From: Reyranella sp.
Lineage (GTDB): Bacteria; Pseudomonadota; Alphaproteobacteria; Reyranellales; Reyranellaceae
DNA: 8,616 nucleotides
Direction: 5' to 3'
NCBI GenBank assembly: GCA_030681635.1
Contig: JAUXRT010000062.1
Coordinates: forward strand, 1 to 8,616
Shown here: piece by piece, positions 1 to 7,371 of the stretch
How the letters are laid out: each line of letters begins with the position of its first letter
Numbering within the stretch: the stretch's first letter is position 1
The notes under the pieces: model-generated
The model's database searches: none
Told to the model about the DNA's origin: nothing
What the model saw: the letters and a program-made list of their open reading frames with translations, nothing else
Made by a program: the position numbers and the translations under genes

Positions 1-1
1 C

Positions 2-3000
2 GGGCTCGACGGGCGCACCTTCCTGCTCTCCGGGCTGGCCCTGCTGCTGCCGGTCGGCGCCGTGCTGGTGCTGCGCGACGGCAGCCGCGATGCGCTGGGG
101 CTGGCCGCCGTCATCTTCGGCTTCCTCGTCATCATCAACATGTTCGGCCGGCTGGAACGACGGCGGGTGCGCGAGCAGATTGCGCGCGATCTCGCCGCCG
201 CCGACCTCGCCAAGAGCCTCGACCAGGCGCAACGCGACGTCGCCTTCGCCCAGGACACGCTGCGCACCGGGCTCGACAACAGGAGCGACGGCGCGATGCT
301 CTACGAGGGCGACGGGCGCTGGCTCTACCAGAACCGGGCGATGGCACAGCTGCACGACATGCCGGACGCGTTGCTGAAGACCCTGCCGACCTTCGCCGAC
401 ATCGTCCGCTTCCGCGCCCACCGCGGCGACTATGGTCCGGTCGAGGCGCTGCCGGGCGGCCTCGAAGGCTGGATCACGAGCCGCGTCGCCCGCTTCGACG
501 CGCCCGGCCAGCCGGCCGAACGCCGCCGCACCGTCACCGGCCGCACCGTCGAGGTGACCTACCGGCCGCTGCCCGGCGGTCGCGTCCTCACCGTCCATCG
601 CGACCTCACCGACATCGACGTGGCGCGCGCCGAAGCCGAGACCACCCGCCGGCGACTTGTCGACGCCATCGAATCCCTCGAGGAGCCGTTCGCAGCCTTC
701 GATGCCGACGAGCGTCTCGTGGTGTGCAACAGCGCCTATCGCCGGCGCATGCGCAACGTCGCGCGCGCGGTCACCCCTGGCGAGAAGTTCGAAGACGGCA
801 TCCGCGACTATATCGAGGCCGGACACATGCTGTCGGCGCAAGGCAATTACGCCCAGGCACTCGCCGACACGCTGGCCCTGTTCCGGTTGGGCCGCGTCGA
901 TCGCGAGCTCCCGACGCATGGCGGCCGGTGGACCCGGCTCCTCAACCGCAAGACCAGCGACGGCGGCACGGTCTCACTGCTCCCCGACATCACCGACATC
1001 AAGGTGCGCGAGGCCGAGCTGGTGGAGACGCGCGCCACGATGCAGGCCGTGCTGGACAATATGGGCGACGGCGCCGCGCTCTACACCCCAAACGGTGGCC
1101 TGCTGTTCCACAACGCCGCCTTCCGTCGCCTGCTCGATCTCGATCCGGCGACGATCGCGGCACACCCCAGCCTCGGCGAGCTCGGGCGCTATCAGCTGCT
1201 GCGCGGCGACTTCGGACCGCCGGCCGATCTCGAGGCCGAGGCGGAGCGCCGCACTGCCCTGGTCCTGAGCGGCGCGGCCACGCCCTTCACCCGAACCGGC
1301 CGCAACGGCCGCATGCTGGAAGTGACCTCGCATGCGCTGGCCGACGGGCGCCTGCTCGTGACCTACCGCGACATCACCGAACTCAAGCAGCGCGAGCAGG
1401 AGCTGGAGCGCTCGCGCGGCGACTTGCAGACCATGCTCAACGAAATGCCCGATGCCATGGTCGTCTACGACGCCGACGGCAAATGGCTGTTCCTCAACGA
1501 CGCATTGGTCAAGTTCCACGACATGGATCGCGAGTTGCTGGCGAAGCTGCCGGATGTCTGGTCGATGCTCGGCTACGAGATCGACCGAGGCGACTTCGGC
1601 GTCATGGACGCCCAGCGTCGCGCCGAGTTCATCGCCGCGCAGCGCCACCTGTTCGAGAGCGGAAGCGACGGCTGGACCCTGATGAAGCGCGGCGACCGCA
1701 CGCTGCAATTCACCCTGACCGTGCTGGCCAACGGCTGGCGGCTGGTCATGCACCGCGACGTGACGGAGCTCGAGAATGCACGTGCCGAGGCCGCGCGCCA
1801 GCGCGAGCGTTTCGACGACGCAATCCGCGCCCTGCCCTCGGGTTTCTCCATCCACGACGCCGACACGCGCCTCATCGTCTGGAACGACGCCTACGAGGCG
1901 TTCGCCGGCGGCCACGCGTCGGGCCTGCTCGATCGCGGCATGACGCACGAAGAAATGCTGCGCGAGATGCAGCGGCGCGGGCTGACCAGGCCCGAACACG
2001 CGAGCGGCGGCGATGCCTGGATCGCCGAGATGGTCGCCCATCATCGCACCTCGTTCGGCGAACGCGAGATGTCGACGCGCGAAGGCCGCTGGATCCGGAT
2101 CGCCAAGCACCCAACGCGCGAAGGCGGCGTGGTCACGCTGGTCACCGACCTCAGCGACGCCAAGGCGCGCGAGCGCGAACTGGAGACGGCGCGCGACGAG
2201 GCGGCCGAGGCGCGCGAGCGGCTGATCCTCGCCATGGAGGCGATGGACGACGGCATCGTCTTCCTCGACGCCAACGAGAAGCTGGTCCTGTGCAACGAGG
2301 CCTACCGCCGCTTCATGCAACACATCCCCGAGATCGTGGCACCCGGCGCCTCGCTCCAGGACGCCATGCGCCATGCCGGCAGGGTCGGTGCAGGCCCGCC
2401 GAACGAAGATCCCGTGGCCTGGGCCGATCGCCAGGTCGCGGCGATCAAGGCCGGGCGACCGGCGCTGGTCACCTACGGTCCGCACCAGTGGGCCCGCGTC
2501 ACGATGCGCTACGAGGCCGACGGCCGGTCGGTCATCCTGGTCAGCGACGTGTCGGAAGAGCGCCGCCGCCAGCGCGAGTTGGAACGCGCGCTTGACGCCG
2601 CCGAGAAGTCGCGCGCCGACGCCGAGGCCGCCAACCAGGCCAAGTCGACGTTCCTCGCCACCATGAGCCACGAGATCAGGACGCCGATGAACGGCGTGCT
2701 CGGCATGATGGAGGTCCTGGAAGCCGAAGGCGTCGACGAGACGCAAGCGCACACCGTGGCCACGATGCGCGAGTCGGCGCAGGCGCTGCTGCGGATCATC
2801 GACGACCTGCTCGATTTCTCCAAGATCGAGGCCGGGGCGCTCGAACTCGAGGAAACGCCCTTCTCGCTGACCGGCCTGGTCGAGAGCGCGATCGCCACCT
2901 TCCGGCCGCAGGCCGAGCGCAAGGGCCTGTCGCTGGTGGCCGCCGTCGCCCCCGGATCGACCGATGCGCTGGTGGGCGACCCCACGCGGGTGCGGCAGAT

Positions 3001-4129
3001 CCTGTTCAATCTCCTGGGCAACGCGCTCAAGTTCACCGACCGCGGCGGCGCCATGATCCGCGCCCGCACCGAACCGCTGGGCGAAGGCGGCACGCGCGTC
3101 GTGCTGTCGGTGAGCGACACCGGCATCGGCATGAACGAGGCGCAGCAGCAGAGGCTGTTCCTGCCCTTCTCGCAAGCCGACAGCTCGACGACACGTCGCT
3201 TCGGCGGCACTGGCCTTGGCCTCTCGATCGTGCGGCGCCTCGCCCAGCTCATGGGCGGCGACGTGGCGGCCGAAAGCTCGCCCGGCGCCGGCTCGACCTT
3301 CATCGTGACGCTCACCCTGCTGGCGGCCCCGGCGGACTCGCCACTGGCCGACCTGCCCCTCGACCGGAGCCCGGCCGAGACGGCGGCCGCGGCCTCGGCC
3401 GCCTCGACGAGTCTTGCCGGCAACCGCGTGCTGGTGGTCGACGACCATCCGATCAACCGCGACGTGTTGGTGCGCCAGCTGCGTGCGTTGGGCGTCGCTT
3501 CCGACTCGGCGGCCGATGGGCTGGCCGGCCTGCAGGCATGGCGCAGCGGTGCCTACGACATCGTCTTCGCCGACATCCACATGCCGCAGATGGACGGCTT
3601 CGAGATGACGGCGGAGATCCGCCGGCTCGAGACCGCCGACCGCCGGCCGCACACGCCGATCGTCGCGGTCACGGCCAACGCGCTGGCGGGCGAGGACGAG
3701 CGTTGCCGGGCCGCCGGCATGGACGGCTATCTCTCCAAGCCGGTCAGCCTCGACCGCCTGCGCGCCACCCTGCAGCGCTGGTTGCGCGGCGAGACCGGCG
3801 CCAAGCCCGCGATCGACCGCAGCGTGCTCGACCCGTGGATCGCCGACGACGAGGCGGCACGGCGCGATCTGCTGCGCAAATTCTCCGCGACCGCGACGCT
3901 CTCACGGCGCGACATCGAGGCGGCGATGACGGCGGGCGACCTGCCGGGCCTCGCGGCGGCCGCCCACCGCCTGAAAGGCAGCGCCCTGGCGGTCGGCGCC
4001 CGTGCACTCGGCGAGGCGGCAGGAGCGCTGGAACGGACCGCCAAGGCAGGCGACCGCGCCGCCTGCCAGGACAGCCTCGGGCCACTGGCGGTCGAGGTGC
4101 AACGGGCACAGGCCGAGATCGGCGTCTAG
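2..4129 (+). CDS. Membrane hybrid sensor histidine kinase with six PAS-7 domains, HisKA-HATPase-REC-Hpt (5' partial)
   Basis: An autophosphorylating hybrid kinase that should relay phosphate His-Asp-His within one chain at the inner membrane. The frame is open to the window edge and the first codons already encode a hydrophobic helix, so the gene begins upstream; the GTG at 62 lies inside that segment and is unlikely to be the start. Order seen: two membrane helices (about bases 20-73 and 92-145); a charged coiled coil; six PAS-7-like domains (about 260-619, 656-1009, 1040-1387, 1427-1774, 1808-2164, 2222-2560); HisKA with SHEIRTPMNG (phospho-His codon 2669); HATPase with the N-box Asn at 3020, DTGIGM at 3116 and a GGTGLGLSI box near 3200; receiver with acidic pair at 3440/3443, phospho-Asp at 3572 and Lys at 3737; Hpt with AAHRLKGSA (His at 3965). 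All key relay residues are present. No response regulator lies nearby in the window, so the signal and output are unknown. The gene ends TAG and converges on a small membrane-protein gene. Confidence 0.93.
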   Translation, partial: GLDGRTFLLSGLALLLPVGAVLVLRDGSRDALGLAAVIFGFLVIINMFGRLERRRVREQIARDLAAADLAKSLDQAQRDVAFAQDTLRTGLDNRSDGAMLYEGDGRWLYQNRAMAQLHDMPDALLKTLPTFADIVRFRAHRGDYGPVEALPGGLEGWITSRVARFDAPGQPAERRRTVTGRTVEVTYRPLPGGRVLTVHRDLTDIDVARAEAETTRRRLVDAIESLEEPFAAFDADERLVVCNSAYRRRMRNVARAVTPGEKFEDGIRDYIEAGHMLSAQGNYAQALADTLALFRLGRVDRELPTHGGRWTRLLNRKTSDGGTVSLLPDITDIKVREAELVETRATMQAVLDNMGDGAALYTPNGGLLFHNAAFRRLLDLDPATIAAHPSLGELGRYQLLRGDFGPPADLEAEAERRTALVLSGAATPFTRTGRNGRMLEVTSHALADGRLLVTYRDITELKQREQELERSRGDLQTMLNEMPDAMVVYDADGKWLFLNDALVKFHDMDRELLAKLPDVWSMLGYEIDRGDFGVMDAQRRAEFIAAQRHLFESGSDGWTLMKRGDRTLQFTLTVLANGWRLVMHRDVTELENARAEAARQRERFDDAIRALPSGFSIHDADTRLIVWNDAYEAFAGGHASGLLDRGMTHEEMLREMQRRGLTRPEHASGGDAWIAEMVAHHRTSFGEREMSTREGRWIRIAKHPTREGGVVTLVTDLSDAKARERELETARDEAAEARERLILAMEAMDDGIVFLDANEKLVLCNEAYRRFMQHIPEIVAPGASLQDAMRHAGRVGAGPPNEDPVAWADRQVAAIKAGRPALVTYGPHQWARVTMRYEADGRSVILVSDVSEERRRQRELERALDAAEKSRADAEAANQAKSTFLATMSHEIRTPMNGVLGMMEVLEAEGVDETQAHTVATMRESAQALLRIIDDLLDFSKIEAGALELEETPFSLTGLVESAIATFRPQAERKGLSLVAAVAPGSTDALVGDPTRVRQILFNLLGNALKFTDRGGAMIRARTEPLGEGGTRVVLSVSDTGIGMNEAQQQRLFLPFSQADSSTTRRFGGTGLGLSIVRRLAQLMGGDVAAESSPGAGSTFIVTLTLLAAPADSPLADLPLDRSPAETAAAASAASTSLAGNRVLVVDDHPINRDVLVRQLRALGVASDSAADGLAGLQAWRSGAYDIVFADIHMPQMDGFEMTAEIRRLETADRRPHTPIVAVTANALAGEDERCRAAGMDGYLSKPVSLDRLRATLQRWLRGETGAKPAIDRSVLDPWIADDEAARRDLLRKFSATATLSRRDIEAAMTAGDLPGLAAAAHRLKGSALAVGARALGEAAGALERTAKAGDRAACQDSLGPLAVEVQRAQAEIGV

Positions 4130-4150
4130 ATTTTCAGGTCGATGGAAGGA

Positions 4151-4185
4151 CGCTCGACCGGCGCCGCGACCGCGGCTCGGGAGCG
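4151..4185. terminator. Imperfect GC-rich hairpin between convergent genes, possible terminator
   Basis: The 73-base gap between the kinase stop and the stop of the convergent 63-residue gene contains an imperfect stem-loop. The outer arms are CGCTC (4151-4155) and GAGCG (4181-4185); the inner arms are GCCGC (4163-4167) and GCGGC (4172-4176) around a GACC loop. No T-tract follows on either strand, so it is not a classical Rho-independent terminator. It may only slow polymerase or protect 3' ends. Such stems arise easily in GC-rich DNA. Confidence 0.22.
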
Positions 4186-4202
4186 AGGGACTGCTTCTGG
4201 AG

Positions 4203-4394
4203 CTAGCGGAACTGGCCGAGGAAGACGACGACGCCACCTTGCGGGGCGTCGTACTGGACTTCGGCCCGCGCGGGCTTGGCCTTGACCACCCAGACGAGGG
4301 TTCCGACGGCGAAGGCGAGGCCGTAGACCGGCGCCGCGGCGAGGGTGGCGATGACGGTGGCGAGAGCCAAGAAGGAACCGATGATCTGGAACAT
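4203..4394 (-). CDS. Small hydrophobic membrane protein, 63 residues, unknown function
   Basis: I do not recognise the family. Residues 2-37 are almost wholly hydrophobic, broken by an AAPVYG turn, which fits two short membrane helices or one long one. A basic stretch (KAKPAR) follows, then a short soluble tail of about 20 residues ending LGQFR. The gene is supported by an ATG preceded by GGGGAG at 4406-4401 with a 6-base gap, close to ideal, and by the membrane-like composition, which the Arg-rich shadow frames around it lack. It converges on the kinase gene and diverges from the GST gene across 178 bases. By the positive-inside rule the basic stretch and tail would be cytoplasmic. No signal-peptidase site is obvious. 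Confidence 0.72.
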   Translation of the reverse strand: MFQIIGSFLALATVIATLAAAPVYGLAFAVGTLVWVVKAKPARAEVQYDAPQGGVVVFLGQFR

Positions 4395-4400
4395 GACGCA

Positions 4401-4406
4401 CTCCCC
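4401..4406 (-). promoter_or_regulatory. Shine-Dalgarno of the 63-residue membrane protein
   Basis: GGGGAG on the minus strand, 6 bases before the ATG at 4394. This is the main support for treating this short frame as a real gene and for its start. Confidence 0.6.
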
Positions 4407-4572
4407 GGAGTCTCGTGCGGCGGAGCGGAACTGCCCGTGCCGGTGACTTCTGTCTAAGGGCCGTGCGTATCATCGACGTATTGCGGGCCTGTGAATTTGT
4501 GTCGTCTGTATCGTGGGCCGTATTACCTGCCGGGTAGTTGTCCCGCGTTCGTGAACACCTGACCTTGTCGCA
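4407..4572. other. Divergent intergenic region, no firm promoter seen
   Basis: The stretch between the start signals of the 63-residue gene (left, minus) and the GST gene (right, plus). Bases 4441-4560 have about 56% GC by hand count, clearly below the coding sequence around them, as expected of a promoter region. It must carry promoters for both directions, but I find no convincing paired -35/-10. A TTGCGG at 4481 has no good -10 at 16-18 bases. A short CGGG/CCCG dyad lies near 4531-4545. No Shine-Dalgarno-like sequence lies just before the GST GTG. Confidence 0.4.
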
Positions 4573-5400
4573 GTGACTGCATTGCGCCTCCATCACAGCG
4601 TCTTTTCCGCCTCCTCGCAGAAGGTCGGGCTGGCGCTCGCCGAAAAGCGCCTCGCCCATGACAGCGTCACGGTCGACCTGCAGGCCGGTGAGCAGCATTC
4701 GCCGGCCTATCGCGCGCTCAATCCGCGCGGCGTCGTGCCGACCCTGGTCCACGATGGCGCCGTGCTGGTCGAAAGCGCGGCCATCCTGGAATATCTCGAC
4801 GATGTCTTTCCCGAGCCGGCGCTGCGGCCAAGCGACCCGGTGGCCCGCCAACGCATGCGTGCCTGGGTGCGGCGCCTGGACGATGTGCATCACCCCGCCA
4901 ACGGCATGATGCATTACGCCATCCTCGGCCGGCCAGCTCTGCTGGCGATGCCGCCCGAGCGACTGGAGGCGATGCTGCAGGCGATGCCCAACCGGCGCGA
5001 CCGCGCGCTGCGCACGGCCGCCGCGCGGCAGGGGATCGAGGCGCCGGAATTCGCCGACGCCGTGCGCACCCAGGAAGAGATGCTCGACGCGATGGAGGCC
5101 GCGCTCGCGAACGGCCCCTTCCTGATCGGCGACAACATCAGCCACGCCGACCTCGTTGCCCTGCCCTATGTCGCGCGCCTGGAGCAGATGGGATTGAGCG
5201 CCCTCATCGAGGCCGCCGGGCGCGAGCGGCTCGCCGGTTGGTATGCCGGGATGAAGGCGCGCCCGTCATGGGGAGCGACCATCGGCGCCCTGCCGCGGCA
5301 GGTCGTCGAGCACTGGCAGTCGCTGGGCCGCCAGGCGTGGGCCGATATCGCGCGTCATCTGGCAGATCACCGCGGGAGTCGTTTCGGCGGCAGCAACTGA
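4573..5400 (+). CDS. Glutathione S-transferase family protein
   Basis: A cytosolic GST-fold protein, presumably conjugating or otherwise using glutathione; the substrate cannot be read from sequence. The N-terminal thioredoxin-like domain (about residues 4-80) has a Ser-rich active-site region SASSQKV (12-18), the cis-Pro in VVPTLV (Pro56) and the glutathione-contacting ES pair (67-68). The helical C-terminal domain (about 90-240) contains FLIGDNISHAD, whose S190-x-x-D193 is the N-capping box typical of GSTs. At 275 residues it is longer than the usual 200-230, because of a longer helical region (about 110-165) and a C-terminal extension after about 240. The GTG at 4573 is the only sensible start: the frame has a TGA at 4552 and no earlier start codon. 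The ribosome site is weak. A methyltransferase gene follows in the same direction. Confidence 0.9.
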   Translation: MTALRLHHSVFSASSQKVGLALAEKRLAHDSVTVDLQAGEQHSPAYRALNPRGVVPTLVHDGAVLVESAAILEYLDDVFPEPALRPSDPVARQRMRAWVRRLDDVHHPANGMMHYAILGRPALLAMPPERLEAMLQAMPNRRDRALRTAAARQGIEAPEFADAVRTQEEMLDAMEAALANGPFLIGDNISHADLVALPYVARLEQMGLSALIEAAGRERLAGWYAGMKARPSWGATIGALPRQVVEHWQSLGRQAWADIARHLADHRGSRFGGSN

Positions 5401-5442
5401 CGCGCCGATTGTAGGGAGTTCCCATTTGTAGTACCGCCTGAA

Positions 5443-5539
5443 GTACCTTGTTTGCGATGCTCCAGGAGCGCTCAGGCTTTGGATTTCTCCCGCACCCGCA
5501 TTTCATTCGATCGCAAACTATCAAGCTATTCCAAGGTAC
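5443..5539. repeat. Perfect 8-bp inverted repeat flanking the methyltransferase start
   Basis: GTACCTTG at 5443-5450 and its exact reverse complement CAAGGTAC at 5532-5539 bracket the likely methyltransferase start. An AGTACC copy also occurs at 5430-5435. As an RNA stem the loop would be about 80 bases. Arms of this length can occur by chance at this spacing, so a function is not claimed. Confidence 0.2.
5464..5468 (+). promoter_or_regulatory. Shine-Dalgarno favouring the TTG start at 5479
   Basis: AGGAG lies 10 bases before the in-frame TTG at 5479. The only earlier in-frame start codon, TTG at 5452, has no comparable site. This is the reason for choosing the shorter form of the methyltransferase. 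Confidence 0.4.
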
Positions 5540-6150
5540 AGCAGGCGATAGGCCACCTGGTTCGCAACAGGCGACTCTTCTACACCAAGGTCCCGCCGGC
5601 CGCCTACGTCAACCTCGGATGCGGCCCGAACATCCTGAATTCGTTCATCAACGTCGACTATCAATGGTTGCCGGGCCTCGACATCTGCTGCGACATCACC
5701 CGGGGCATTCCCATCGGCGATGAGATCGCCGGGGGAATCTATTCGGAACACTGCCTCGAGCACCTGACCCTGGAACAGTGCAGATTCGTCCTGCGGGAGT
5801 GCCATCGGATGCTTCGCCCGAAGGCCACCTTCCGCATCGTGGTGCCGGATCTTCAGATCTACGCGCGGGCCTACGTCCAGCATCTCGACGGCCAGCCGAT
5901 CACTTTGCCGAACGAGTATTTCGTCAACGGCACCGGCGTGAGCCGCCCCGTCGCCCTTTTCAATGAGCTGTTCCTGGGCTCGGGACACCGCTTCATCCAC
6001 GACCATGAGACGCTCTCGTCGCTGCTGAAAGAGGCGGGCTTCGCTGACGTCAGATCCTGCTCCTTCGGAACGGGCTCGGACGCGCGGCTGCTGATCGACA
6101 CTGCCGGGAGGGCGTCGGAATCGCTGTACGTCGAGGCGATCAAGGACTAA
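5479..6150 (+). CDS. Class I SAM-dependent methyltransferase
   Basis: A soluble Rossmann-fold methyltransferase of the Methyltransf_11 type, 223 residues with the start used here. Motif I is YVNLGCGPN (residues 43-51); the acidic residue expected to hold the SAM ribose is in INVDY (Asp60); IYSEHCLEHL (87-96) and the following RECHRMLRPKATFRIVVPDL stretch match the central motifs of this family. The acceptor is unknown. Relatives often sit in glycan or secondary-metabolite loci, but nothing here supports that. The start is uncertain: no ATG or GTG lies in frame upstream, TTG 5479 has AGGAG in front, and TTG 5452 would add nine residues. The frame is open back to the GST stop at 5398-5400. Bases 5401-5580 have 54% GC by hand count, markedly lower than the neighbours, which may mean a leader region or a foreign 5' end. 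It converges on the CoA-transferase gene, with 15 bases between stops. Confidence 0.87.
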   Translation: MDFSRTRISFDRKLSSYSKVQQAIGHLVRNRRLFYTKVPPAAYVNLGCGPNILNSFINVDYQWLPGLDICCDITRGIPIGDEIAGGIYSEHCLEHLTLEQCRFVLRECHRMLRPKATFRIVVPDLQIYARAYVQHLDGQPITLPNEYFVNGTGVSRPVALFNELFLGSGHRFIHDHETLSSLLKEAGFADVRSCSFGTGSDARLLIDTAGRASESLYVEAIKD

Positions 6151-6160
6151 CGCCGCCTCG
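6132..6160. terminator. Short dyad at convergent stops, possible weak terminator
   Basis: CGAGGCG (6132-6138) and CGCCTCG (6154-6160) form a perfect 7-bp dyad with a 15-base loop containing the methyltransferase stop codon. It sits where two genes converge, so a shared transcription end is plausible, but there is no T-tract on either side and such dyads are common in GC-rich DNA. Confidence 0.2.
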
Positions 6161-6165
6161 GCCGC

Positions 6166-7356
6166 CTACCCTCTTCCCAGCATTCCCGCCGCCTCGAGCG
6201 CGGCGATGGCCGCTGCGTCGTAGCCCAGCGCCCCCAGCACCTCGCCGTTGTGCTGGCCGATCTCGGGCGGGTCGCTGACCAGCGGCGGCCGCCAGCCGAA
6301 CAGCTGGAAAGGCAGCAGCGGCAGACGCGTCGTCACGCCGCCCGGCAGGGTCGTCGGCGCCAGCGAGCCGTTGGCCAGCAGGTGCGGATTGTCGAACAGG
6401 TCCTGCGGCCGCGCCACCGGCGCGAAGGAGATGTCGGCGTCCAGGCACATCTGTTCGAGCGCCTCCTTGGTGTAGCCCTTGAAGACCGCCGCCACCTTGG
6501 GCACCAGCCAGGGCCGCGCCTCGATGCGAAGGTTGTTGTTGGCGAGCCTGGGATCGGCCGCGAGCTCAGGCTGCTTGAAGAATTCGCAGAAGCGCTTCCA
6601 TTGCCCGTCGCTGGTGATGCCGATGAAGACCTGCAGGTCGTCGGAGGTGTTGAAGATCTCGTAGACCGCCCACGAACTCACGCGCTCGGGCATCGGCGGC
6701 GGAGCTGCGCCATTGATCGCGGTGATGGCGAGATGCTGGCCCATCAGGAACACGACGGACTCGAACAGCGCGCTTTCGACCAGCCCGCCCTTCCCCGTCT
6801 TGTCGCGCTGCTTCAGCGCCAGCACCGTGCCGAAGGCACCGAACATGCCGCCCACGATATCGACCACCGACGTGCCGGCGCGCAGCGGCCGACCGCTGGG
6901 CCCGGTCATGTAGGCGAGCCCGCCCATCATCTGAACGACCTCGTCCAGCGCCGGCCGCTTTTCATACGGCCCGGGGAGAAAGCCCTTCAGCGCGCAGTAG
7001 ACGAGGCGCGGATTGATCTTCTCCAGGTCCTTCGGCCCCAGCCCGCGCTTGGCCATCGAATCGGGGGCGAAATTCTCGATCAGCACATCGGCCGACTGCA
7101 GCAGCTTCGTCAGCGCCGCCCGGCCCGCCGGCTTGTCGACGTCGAGCGCCAGGCTCTTCTTGTTGCGGTTGAAGTAGCCGAAGAAGCCGGCGCCGAAGCC
7201 GCGCAGCTTGCGCGTGCGGTCGCCGTCCACCGGCTCGACCTTGATCACCTCGGCGCCGAGATCGGCCAGGATCATGCCGCAGGACGGCCCGAGGATGGTG
7301 TGCGTGAGTTCGACGACGCGGACGCCTTTTAGCGGCGGTTCAAACGATGAGGTCAT
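6166..7356 (-). CDS. CaiB/BaiF family (family III) CoA-transferase
   Basis: Transfers CoA between an acyl-CoA donor and a carboxylic acid. The 396-residue length is normal for the family. Family signatures: an N-terminal GVRVVELTH strand and ADLGAEVIKVEP (residues 31-42), the nucleotide-binding start of the fold; NRNKKSLALDV (63-73); ADVLIENFAPD (89-99); and the candidate catalytic Asp166 in SVVDIVGG, matching the Asp that forms the acyl-enzyme intermediate in formyl-CoA transferase. The substrate is not predictable. The ATG at 7356 is forced, since an in-frame TGA ends just 4 bases upstream. Ribosome-site candidates are poorly spaced: GAGGT at 12 bases and GAGG at 1. The start codon lies in the loop of a perfect 7-bp stem, and the upstream gene stops only 15 bases before, so translational coupling is likely (inference). 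The C-terminus is complete and ends TAG. Confidence 0.93.
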   Translation of the reverse strand: MTSSFEPPLKGVRVVELTHTILGPSCGMILADLGAEVIKVEPVDGDRTRKLRGFGAGFFGYFNRNKKSLALDVDKPAGRAALTKLLQSADVLIENFAPDSMAKRGLGPKDLEKINPRLVYCALKGFLPGPYEKRPALDEVVQMMGGLAYMTGPSGRPLRAGTSVVDIVGGMFGAFGTVLALKQRDKTGKGGLVESALFESVVFLMGQHLAITAINGAAPPPMPERVSSWAVYEIFNTSDDLQVFIGITSDGQWKRFCEFFKQPELAADPRLANNNLRIEARPWLVPKVAAVFKGYTKEALEQMCLDADISFAPVARPQDLFDNPHLLANGSLAPTTLPGGVTTRLPLLPFQLFGWRPPLVSDPPEIGQHNGEVLGALGYDAAAIAALEAAGMLGRG

Positions 7357-7364
7357 GCCTCATC
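7346..7364 (-). promoter_or_regulatory. Stem-loop presenting the CoA-transferase start codon
   Basis: In the transcript, GAUGAGG (7364-7358) and CCUCAUC (7352-7346) are perfectly complementary and enclose the 5-base loop CAUGA, which contains the AUG. The stem has four GC and three AU pairs. It also buries the GAGG just before the start. Read as DNA, the same sequence could be a protein-binding palindrome. The structure is certain as a sequence dyad; its role is inference. Confidence 0.45.
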
Positions 7365-7371
7365 AAATACC

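Noticed and set aside
62..64. GTG at 62 as the true start of the histidine kinase
   Set aside because: The frame is open upstream to base 2 and encodes a hydrophobic helix that runs through this GTG, so it is an internal Val codon and the start lies outside the window.
724..2595. A 623-codon plus-strand open frame inside the kinase gene
   Set aside because: Frame-shifted shadow of the PAS region; the product is strongly Arg/Ala-rich and repeats with the PAS array only because the DNA does.
974..3652. A very long minus-strand open frame (892 codons) opposite the kinase
   Set aside because: It lies antisense to clear kinase domains, its product is a His/Arg/Gly-rich string with no recognisable domain, and long antisense frames are expected opposite GC-rich codons.
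4126..5145. A minus-strand open frame of 339 codons across the GST gene
   Set aside because: It is antisense to the well-supported GST and covers the 63-residue membrane gene in the wrong frame; the composition is not protein-like.
5457..5723. ATG at 5457 as an alternative start for a separate protein
   Set aside because: It is in a different frame from the methyltransferase and runs into a shadow frame without recognisable features; no sign of a frameshift in the methyltransferase itself.
6250..7332. A plus-strand open frame of 360 codons opposite the CoA-transferase
   Set aside because: Antisense shadow of a complete CaiB/BaiF gene; no domain, no ribosome site.
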